Below, piece after piece: positions 57,015-64,000 of a DNA stretch of 64,000 nt. Position 1 is the first letter of the stretch. Each line of letters begins with the position of its first letter. A model generated the notes under the pieces. The model was not told the origin of the DNA, made no database searches, and worked only from the letters and a program-made list of their open reading frames with translations. A program made the translations under genes and the position numbers. This DNA is from Rhabditoides inermis (taxonomy: Eukaryota > Nematoda > Chromadorea > Rhabditida > Rhabditidae): positions 124,001 through 188,000 of the forward strand of contig CAWZYM010000299.1 of assembly GCA_963966185.1 (NCBI GenBank), given 5' to 3'.

Positions 57015-57274
57015 CTACCTTGCTTCTCCTATATTTCGACTCCTTCCTCCTCCTCTTCTCCTCCTTCTTCTCCTCCTTCTCCTCTTTCATTTCTTCCAGA
57101 TCAATTTCTTCGAACGCTGGCTCTGTGGTTTTTCGTTTGATGGTCGATTTCAGCCAGTCACGCAGCTCTGTCACTGCAGACAACAAGTAAACAAACCGAT
57201 TCACGTGCAAATAAACAAACAAGTAAACACTCACCCGATGACGGTTTCCGTTTAATGGTCGACTCTTTTCTCAT
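49172..57274 (-). CDS. P-type cation ATPase, P2C (Na,K/H,K-like), catalytically divergent
   Basis: A 36-exon model, 57235-57274 down to 49172-49237, keeps phase throughout and gives 1129 residues ending FKW. Recognisable parts: Lys/Glu-rich N-tail; actuator domain (LVVGDIVWLKPGNRVPADI); TM4 VPQGLPVTVTSQL; phosphorylation site DKTGVLT (about residue 433); KGAPEE; MVTGDHP; DPPRA; TGDGVLD (about 799); TM5-TM10. It should sit in a cell membrane and move cations. Divergences: the TGES loop reads SGHA, the PEGL Glu is Gln, DKTGT is DKTGV, and the hinge Asn is Leu. It has a 16 nt micro-exon (55780-55795) and a GC-AG intron (donor at 54107). A signalling or non-pumping role is plausible, not shown. 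Confidence 0.9.
49297..49584 (-). other. ATPase exon with an exonised CT microsatellite
   Basis: This exon reads through a CT-rich array (about 49380-49440) in frame, adding Ser/Leu/Pro-rich residues between TM9 and TM10 (after VNWIIGK, before HPPLFVWLF). No in-phase intron can remove it. Confidence 0.6.
49715..49788 (+). repeat. (CT)n microsatellite at an ATPase splice donor
   Basis: On the coding strand the intron starts GTGAGAGGGAGAGAGAG and stays GA-rich for about 70 nt. Confidence 0.9.
49939..50230 (-). pseudogene. LINE C-terminal remnant in an ATPase intron
   Basis: The minus-strand frame (stop at 50062) contains FFNRIYRLWNSLPPSIV and ESNPHLLPVSKIRRL, the characteristic R-x-W-N-x-L-P tail. 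It is followed by a short untranslated region and an ATT-repeat tail at 49939-49955, typical of a 5'-truncated insertion. Confidence 0.75.
52783..53066 (+). mobile_element. tRNA-derived SINE in an ATPase intron
   Basis: Starts GCGCGGCTCAGTGGATAGAG (A-box), has GCTGGTTCGATCCCCCTC (B-box) 40 nt on, and a 190 bp body ending near CCGGATTCAACCGG. It is antisense to the ATPase. An exon-like frame at 52990-53059 belongs to the SINE: joining 53223 directly to 52715 keeps the ATPase frame, including it does not. Confidence 0.85.
53586..53665 (+). repeat. (GA)n microsatellite at an ATPase donor
   Basis: The array touches the 5' splice site of the exon ending at 53666 (coding strand GTGAGTATCTCTCTCTC). 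Confidence 0.9.
54018..54102 (+). repeat. (GA)n microsatellite filling the GC-AG intron
   Basis: Occupies most of the 113 nt intron 53995-54107; the coding strand begins GCAAGTCTCTCTC. Confidence 0.9.
54478..54622 (+). repeat. (CT)n microsatellite filling an ATPase intron
   Basis: Spans almost the whole intron between exons ending 54630 and starting 54471. The same intron in the inverted copy (63653-63816) has a different array length. Confidence 0.9.
55079..55148 (+). repeat. (CT)n microsatellite filling an ATPase intron
   Basis: Intron 55069-55149 is nearly all CT/GA; its counterpart is 63139-63213 in the inverted copy. Confidence 0.9.
56479..56545 (+). repeat. Minisatellite, unit GGGGTACGAG
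   Basis: Six to seven 10 bp units beginning 9 nt after the exon edge at 56470, in the intron upstream of that exon. Confidence 0.9.
56945..57012 (+). repeat. (CT)n microsatellite at an ATPase donor
   Basis: On the coding strand the donor reads GTAGGAGAAAGAGAGAGAG. Confidence 0.9.
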
Positions 57275-57517
57275 GACTACCGCATGAAATTAGCATAAAT
57301 GGTCTGCAACAACGAGAATACGGGAAAATAGCGGGCAGCATGCGGGATATGTGCGGAAGGTGAGAGAGTGCGTGAGAGAGTGTGCAACCTGGAGAGAGCG
57401 GACAGGCGGCGAGGGCGAAAACAGGTATCTAGTGTCGGCGGCAAAAAGAATCAGGCTGATCTACCCTACAATATACCAATCGGACTACAATTATCGAGTG
57501 AGTAAAGGAGAGGGGAG

Positions 57518-57568
<51 letters not shown>

Positions 57569-58039
57569 AGGGATATAGAGATAAACACAATAATATGCGA
57601 ACTGTCTGTCGTTATAACATAGACCAAACGGAAAGTACGTTCGTTGCGGGTGAAATAATTGATACCTCTTTACACCCGAAACGTGAGAAAAGAGAAAGAC
57701 ACAGTAAAATTCAAAACAAACGTCGTAGACACGTGTGACCTCCCTATTACCCTATTTACTGTGAGGGGGAAGTATGTAGTAAGTAGTAAGTAGGTAGGCT
57801 GGTAGCGAGAGTATATCTCACTACCAGATCTTTTGAATGGAGCAATTCGCACACAACAAAAGATTGTGATAGGGGCCACGATGCAAGGTCAAATAAAAGT
57901 CGCCGGACCGAAAACTACGCAGTTGATCGACTGGCCTCGGAAAACATACCTTACAAGGGTACCAAACATATCACAATCAAATATCGTCGTTTCTCTAGGC
58001 ATCGAGCCGTGAACCTGCGAACCGGTCTCTTGCCAAGGC

Positions 58040-58094
<55 letters not shown>

Positions 58095-58370
58095 GAGAGC
58101 GGACGACCCTTCTTTCTGCCTTTTGCACATGTGACACTTTCACGGCTAGGCTCGTTTGTCAAATCACGCATTTTCTGGCTATCAATTATGGAATGCGAAG
58201 GCGAGATTGGATTAATGTGATTAGATTAGATGATGATCATTGTGTTTTAGATTGGTGCATGATTGGTTGATGTTATTTGATATAAATCGAAGCGACAACG
58301 GGATATCCAAATAATTGAAATTCTTTATTGCTGTCTCTCCCTCTTGCGCTTGTGCATTTCTCGTTCATTC
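57275..58370. other. Upstream region of the ATPase gene, no other gene seen
   Basis: Contains GA arrays at 57530-57564 and 58045-58100. The ATPase promoter or outron is presumably here; no TATA element stands out. Confidence 0.5.
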
Positions 58371-58686
58371 TTAAAGGGAGTGTACACTCTGAATTTCGAA
58401 TGGAAGTTAGCACCGGGATGTGAAAATATGATGAAAACGATGCATTTTTGTCAATACAACTATTTTCTGAAAATGTCTGCAAATAGATGAAAATTGAGCG
58501 CAAAATGTGTCAAAATGCAGAAATTGGTGCCAATTGGTGCCAATTTTCAATGTTCAACAGAATTTTTCATTGACTTTTAGGTATCTTCGACACATAGTTG
58601 TATTGACAAAAGTGCATCATTTTCCTCATATTTTCACATCCCGGTGCTAACTCAACCTCGAAATTCAGAGTGTACACTCCCTTTAA
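58371..58686. mobile_element. Foldback MITE, 110-130 bp arms
   Basis: TTAAAGGGAGTGTACACTCT at 58371 and its complement at 58666-58685. Inner matches include TAGCACCGGGATGTGAAAAT and TTGTCAATACAACTA. Termini resemble those of the element at 30543. Confidence 0.9.
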
Positions 58687-58884
58687 TATCCCTTTCCTAT
58701 GTTTGTTGAAACAGTCAGCACAGGACAATACGCAATTCATTCATACAAACTGAAACACAACAAACTTTTTGTTGTATCCCACCCACACTGTGCATTTTTT
58801 TTAACGTATTCACATATATACGTTAAAACATTGTGGATCCAACTAGAATATAGTCATAAACGTGCTCTTGCTATCATTTGTAGA

Positions 58885-59135
58885 GTGGAGGGGGGAGTGA
58901 CTCAGTGGGAGGGTCTATCCCACCGGCCGCGAACCCCATCCTGGTCAGTGAAAGGTTTCCTACCCCCGCATACGCTGCTCTAATCAACAGTGTCTGGGGG
59001 CAGGAAATCCCTTGGTCTGTCTGCGCATCGTCTGGGCAAGGATCGAGTAGCCTCAGAACCCTGTCGAAACTCCTCTTAGTTCTGTACCGCGCATTTCAAC
59101 CATATTGTATCGCTACCATAACTATGTATGAATAA
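58885..59135 (+). mobile_element. tRNA-derived SINE-like element
   Basis: Begins with an A-box-like GTGACTCAGTGGGAGGG; the body shares CAGAACCCTGTC-type sequence with the 52.8 kb SINE; it ends ATGAATAAAG followed by a TA array (59140-59169). Confidence 0.55.
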
Positions 59136-60267
59136 AGATATATGTATATATATATATATATATATATAACCGTGTCATAACCTATTACTTTGACAAAAAT
59201 TGATTTGATCCCATGAAAATGACTCAAAAGGGGCGTGGCTTAGCCTTTCTCTGTGAAGTTGTGTGCCACGCTCTCCCTCAAACCACGCGCTTTCGATGCG
59301 CGTAACGCGGAAATGAAAGAAAACAACTAATTCAAGTGATACTATTTCAAAACCACATATAATTTACTTTTTTTTTGATATACAGTAAACACATATCCGT
59401 GACACTTGAAAATACTTGACATCTTGACCCAAACTATGACTATGACCTTTCGGCTCATCACGCTTGCTGCCAGCCGGGATCTGATCAAGGTATGTTTGGA
59501 ATGCACGCAATAAGTTGCGCGCTGTGTGGTAGATCAGAGGAAGACGGAGAGTCAGCTCTCGGCAATAGCGCGCAAAACAAGAGAGTCAGGCGGTTATGGC
59601 ACAGTATTTCGAACTGCGAGCGAGGTAGATCGAAAACTATCGCTCTGACGCAGGATATACATAAACAACGGTGGAGTGACGACCACCCTCACAACTTTCG
59701 TGAGCCTCTAGTCAGAAGCCTATGACGTCATCTGATCCAAATTTTGTACATTCATCGATGAACCCCTTGTAAGCGGCTAGCGATTTGTACTCGAGAACAT
59801 TAGATCAGTCCACTTTTTGGCTAGGTCCACGGTTGTATAACTTGAATCGGCTGATAAAAAACAAACTATTTTTTGTGATCATCATCATCCACTGTTTGCA
59901 AATAAAAATCAAATGCATTTTCTCGGCCGTTCGGACCCAACTTTCTTATTCATATTGCATGAATTTCACTTTCAGTACTGAGGAGAAGGTTAAATAAACC
60001 GCTACGTGAAACGACCATTTTCACTCACCAGGAGAAGGGAGGACACGGGATCTATTCCGTATCTAAGAGATCTAAGTGAGCGATCAAGCGAGAGCCATCA
60101 CATTCACATGACATGACTACGTGACATCACTGGGGTCATTTATGTGCAATGGACGGAACCGAGAGACGGAGAAAGGGTATCGCGCGAGCTGACCTCGCGA
60201 TTAGCGGACAGAAGCGCTCTATCATTTGAAAAGGCTGCTGGTGATTAGAGGAGACCTGATAAACGCT

Positions 60268-60268
60268 T

Positions 60269-60320
<52 letters not shown>
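60268..60320. repeat. (TA)n palindromic microsatellite
   Basis: AAACGCTTTATATA...TATATAAAGCGTTT is a self-complementary run. Sequence from 59170 to 60270 shows no gene. Confidence 0.95.
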
Positions 60321-60589
60321 GTTTTTCAGAGTTTTATACACATGTATACTATAGTGTGCCTAGAATAAAATCGAGAAACAGTAACGTATGCGCTGGTTAT
60401 TGTCTTTTTTCATCGATATGTCTTCGAACTACGATATGGCATATGGCAGACACTGCTGATTTGTTCAGGTGTATAAAGAACGACGACTATATACGAGATA
60501 TGGTGAAGAGAGAATGTTGTTTCAAAATTTGAATCTACTGTTCTATATTTTGTCAAATAAATGTCTTTCTCATGTGAGAATGTGTGTTT

Positions 60590-61014
60590 TATACATGCAA
60601 TATGCAATATACCTCATTGAAAATGTACAGCGTTATTTCACTCGTCGCGTGTGTCAGCGTATCGGTCGCACCCTTTCCTATCCTCAACGCCTAGAGCTAC
60701 TCAATCTTGAAACACTCGAATATCGCCGTTTTTTGAATGACATCACCTATATACATAAGTTCATTCACTCTAAAACAATTTTGGATTATCAAGCGCTTTT
60801 CACTATTATTCCAACAAGATCCAGAAACTCAAACGAATTTAGAATTGTGCCTTCATTCGATAACAATGGCCAAATAAGCACATTTATTAGTAGAGCTTTT
60901 AGTACCTGGAATGCCTTACCTTCTGACGTTGTACATATCCGTGACCACACCTCTTTTAAACAACACCTATCTTCCCTAGAATTAATGACACTGTCTAAAA
61001 TCCGTCGTTTTTGA
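60590..61014 (+). pseudogene. LINE C-terminal remnant
   Basis: The frame contains YFTRRVCQRIGRTLSYPQRL, LLNLETLEYRR, FISRAFSTWNALPSDVV and TSFKQHLSSLE, the standard C-terminal tail of a CR1/Jockey/RTE-like reverse transcriptase. About 140 residues remain; the polymerase core is missing. An AATAAAA signal follows at 61156. Confidence 0.85.
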
Positions 61015-61684
61015 GCACATCCATGTTTTTCCTTTCCTTTTGTATTATATCATGTTATCTATCGTTCATGTTATGTCTCCTCCCTTTCACACATACCAAT
61101 GTCGTATTCTATTTTCTTTCCCGTTTTTGCAATGTCTTTGTTTATGTAACACGACAATAAAATATAATATAATAACATAAATCCTGAGATCTTGGGTTCT
61201 TGAGATTGTTGAAATTCTTGAGATGACGTCTTGAGATGTTGTAGGAGATACTTGAAACGGTTCTGAAAAAAAGAAATATTTCTAATTGATAACATGTTTG
61301 TTATGATAGTACCTGAATATTATGTTTCGTAGAAAAGAAGAAGCTTTGTTGCGGTCGCTGTCTTCAGTCGCGTCTGAAAAAAGAATAAAGAAAAAATAGT
61401 TTTGTATGTTAAAATTTACCTCACTAAATGAAGTGTCGACTGAATTTGATAGGATTAACGTGGTAGTTACGGACAAGTCGGTCGCGAATGTCAATAGCTT
61501 TTCGCATTTCGTTGTACATTAGATGGCATTTTTCAGTGATGAGAGCGAGAGTTGTGAAGTGGTAATGAGTGGGCTGGTTGGGTGACATGTTTTAGAAAAG
61601 AGTGATTAGAGTGGCCGAAAAATCTAATATGTCTGAGGAAAGCTCACGAGTGGATGAAATGTACAAATCGTAATCAATGGCGGC

Positions 61685-62275
61685 ATTAAGAAACTCAATT
61701 GTAGGGGGACGGATAGATTGTGAACATATGTGTGAGTATCCAACTGGCAAATATGTCCGTTTCGGTACATATCGCGTAAGTCGTATGACACGAGAAGGTG
61801 ATCGTTTTTCGCGACATGGGACTTAGTAAATACTTAGTACATTTACGATGCGGTGGCTCTCGTTGTCTGGCGTGAATAGTTTGATGGAATCGAGGGGTTA
61901 GTCGCAAATAGCACATGCTTTCTCTTGAATTTCACGAATGTACACTCGCAAATCAATTGAAACATCAGCAACTCCGCGGTCTTGATATAGCATCAGGGAA
62001 TCAGTCGCAAGCGAGAGGAGATTATCGGGAATCGAGTCCATTGTGTATCAGAGTAAAGTACGCAATGGCGTCCGCGGAATGAGGTTGAGTGGGCAGAGTC
62101 GCTATGTGGCGATATGTTCCGTTGTATGCGGCACCCTCGAGAATTCATGTCTCTTTTATTCGAACTTCTGAAACAAATGTTACTTATTAAAAAACAATAA
62201 ACAACTCTACCTTTCGTGTATTCTCCTAGAGATTAATGTATTGAAGTTCTACGGTAACACCGTAAACGAGTTGGA
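61685..62275 (-). repeat. Dispersed repeat with a small conserved frame, copy 2
   Basis: Reverse complement of 28128-28720. Its minus-strand ATG frame (near 62042 down to 61900) again starts MDS and contains LMLYQDRGVADV and ends at the same place. Its frame beyond IEFLN differs from copy 1. It directly abuts the truncated ATPase copy. Confidence 0.75.
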
Positions 62276-62281
62276 ACCCAG

Positions 62282-63759
62282 CCTACCAAGCCGTTCGAGC
62301 TCTCGCTCGCTTTCTCCCTGCTGGCTGTCCTCATGGCCATCTGTGCTCTCTCCGCCTGGCAGGAGAAGACCGCCAAGAAGGTCGGTCAAATCATGTAACC
62401 GTGGTTCAATGATGCACCCATACATAACCCATCACTAAATACCGTTCTTCTTGTTCAACGAATCGTTCTCGGTTCAGTAGTTACACTTCCAGGAAAACCG
62501 TCATGAAAGTAAGTAGAGTTTCTCAACGGTGGTTAACATGCAATCAGTTCATAACATTGATAATCAATACTTACCCATTCCAGGAAGTGCGCGGCTTTCA
62601 ATCTATGCTGCCCGACCTGTGTTGGGTGGTGCGGGGCAGTAAGCAGAAGTACATGGAGCCGGAAGGTCTGGTCGTGGGAGACATCGTCTGGCTCAAGTAG
62701 GTTCAATGTTTCGACTCGCCGGTTCAATAGTTTAACCCGGTAGACATTTTAGACCCGGTAACCGCGTGCCGGCCGACATTCGACTTCTTCACACGGCTTC
62801 ACTCCAGCTAGACACTTCATGGATCAGTGGACATGTGGGTTTGTTGTAGCATAAACTTTTGTCGGTATTTCGATGCAAATTGTGAGTGATCGTTCTTCTA
62901 GGCTGACCGCCTCCCTTTCACCACTGCGACCGCGCCGAAAGGATCCACCGCACTACAGGTATGGAAGGTCATCGGCCTTTACGGTGAACTACTTCCGGTG
63001 ACCACTCATTCATACGTTCTCATAAATATGCAATCAAACTATTGTAACCCTATTCAGGCGCAGAACGTGGCTTTCGCGGGGTGCAGTGTGGCAGAGGGAG
63101 AGGCACTGGGGATAGTCATTCGGACCGGCAACGATACGGTGAGAGGGAGAGAGAGAGAGAGGGAGGGAGGGAGAACGAGAGAGAGAGAGAGAGAGAGAGA
63201 GAGGCCAGTTCAGATGTTCGGCCAGCTGGTCCGCCTATCCGCCAAGACCAACACTGTCCACTCTCGACTGAACGATGATCGCAGCATATTTACCAAGTAT
63301 ATTGTATTTTCTATTTATTAGTATTAAGTTATTTCGAAACATCATTTTACATTCCACTCTTCCAGATACGTGTGCATTGTCTCTGTGATCCTCGCTGTCT
63401 GCACCCTCCTTGTCGGCCTCGCTCTCTCGCCTCTACCCGATTTCACTACCATATTCATCAACGGATTCCTCGTCGTGATTATAGCGAATGTACCGCAGGG
63501 TGAGTATGGGTTGATTATCGATCGATTGTATTGATTGAATTGATTGATTTCAGGTCTTCCGGTGACTGTGACCTCGCAACTCATCATTGTCGCCAGAAGA
63601 CTGTCGAAGAAGAAGCTGTTCATGAAGAAGTTAGAAGTTGCGGAGACATTAGGTGAGAGAGAGAAAGAGAAAGAGAGAGAGGGAGAAAGAAAGAGATAAA
63701 GAGAGAGAGAGGGAGGGAGAGGTTAAGAGAAAGAGAGAGAGAGAGGTTGAGAGAGAGAG

Positions 63760-63812
<53 letters not shown>

Positions 63813-64000
63813 TCAGGCACCACCTCGGTTCTTCTGTGTGATAAGACGGGGGTTCTGACCGACCATGCCATCACTCTCACTGATCTGTGGATTGATAAGA
63901 AATCGGATAATGGTTAGTATAGAATTTCTCCCCGTATTCGTAGTTATCATGCGAAGAAAATACAAAAAGAAGATATTGCATCAGAATATTTTTTCTTGGC
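62282..64000 (+). pseudogene. Inverted, 5'-truncated second copy of the P-type ATPase, 3' end outside window
   Basis: Reverse-complement duplicate of about 54288-56006. Exons: 62282-62394 (first bases lost), 62493-62508, 62584-62696, 62753-62834, 62902-62958, 63058-63138, 63214-63296, 63366-63499, 63554-63652, 63817-63912. Lengths and splice sites equal those of the complete gene, with a few mostly silent substitutions and different GA lengths. It starts inside the exon for TM2 and lacks about 165 N-terminal residues. A functional gene would need a new start. It could be a recent segmental duplication or an assembly artefact. Confidence 0.8.
63653..63812 (+). repeat. (GA)n microsatellite in the second ATPase copy
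   Basis: Counterpart of 54478-54622; longer and with different interruptions, so the copies are not identical. Confidence 0.9.

Noticed and set aside
60268..60320. TA palindrome as a cruciform regulatory element or terminator
   Set aside because: It is a simple TA microsatellite; self-complementarity is automatic.

Overview
The window is eukaryotic and almost certainly nematode DNA. Genes are split by short GT-AG introns with TTTCAG-type acceptors. Several start codons sit 0-22 nt behind an unpaired acceptor, as expected of spliced-leader trans-splicing. The gene families fit a nematode: a divergent P-type ATPase, a nuclear receptor, BTB-kelch, NADAR, and a lineage-specific cysteine-rich protein. 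I cannot name the species. A free-living rhabditid or diplogastrid is my guess.

Layout. 1-2.58 kb: proteasome subunit rpn-12 on the minus strand, with a very large low-complexity insertion. 3.16-7.23 kb: a divergently oriented BTB-kelch gene with a 1.4 kb foldback element in one intron. 7.3-11.6 kb: repeats. 11.67-22.47 kb: a long plus-strand gene model with a hydrophobic N-terminus, 13 two-exon cysteine-rich modules and a possible lipid-binding-like tail. 23.2-25.5 kb: DNA-binding part of a nuclear hormone receptor. 25.7-29.4 kb: SINE-like and foldback repeats. 29.5-30.4 kb: a small minus-strand gene of unknown function. 32.8-33.2 kb: a NADAR-domain gene with a probable frameshift. 33.77-34.46 kb: a pure ACAT array. 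35.1-39.0 kb: a 3.9 kb foldback with arms of about 1 kb. 39.2-48.7 kb: a defective Ty3/gypsy-type LTR retroelement between two copies of a 0.42 kb host segment. 49.17-57.27 kb: a complete 36-exon P2C-like P-type ATPase on the minus strand. 57.3-62.3 kb: repeats and a LINE remnant. 62.28-64.0 kb: an inverted, 5'-truncated second copy of the ATPase that runs out of the window.

Most notable points. (1) The retroelement appears to carry a class III (herpesvirus gB/chuvirus-like) glycoprotein between Gag and Pol, starting in frame with Gag, whereas env normally lies 3' of pol. (2) Rpn12 has about 430 extra residues rich in K-T-A and S/T-P. (3) The cysteine-rich gene is built from alternating exon pairs of invariant phase. 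(4) The ATPase has lost or altered several catalytic motifs and is partly duplicated in inverse orientation. (5) GA/CT microsatellites repeatedly sit at splice sites.

All gene models were spliced by hand. Phase agreement across exons is the main support; no transcript or database evidence was available. Symbols are given only where the family is clear.
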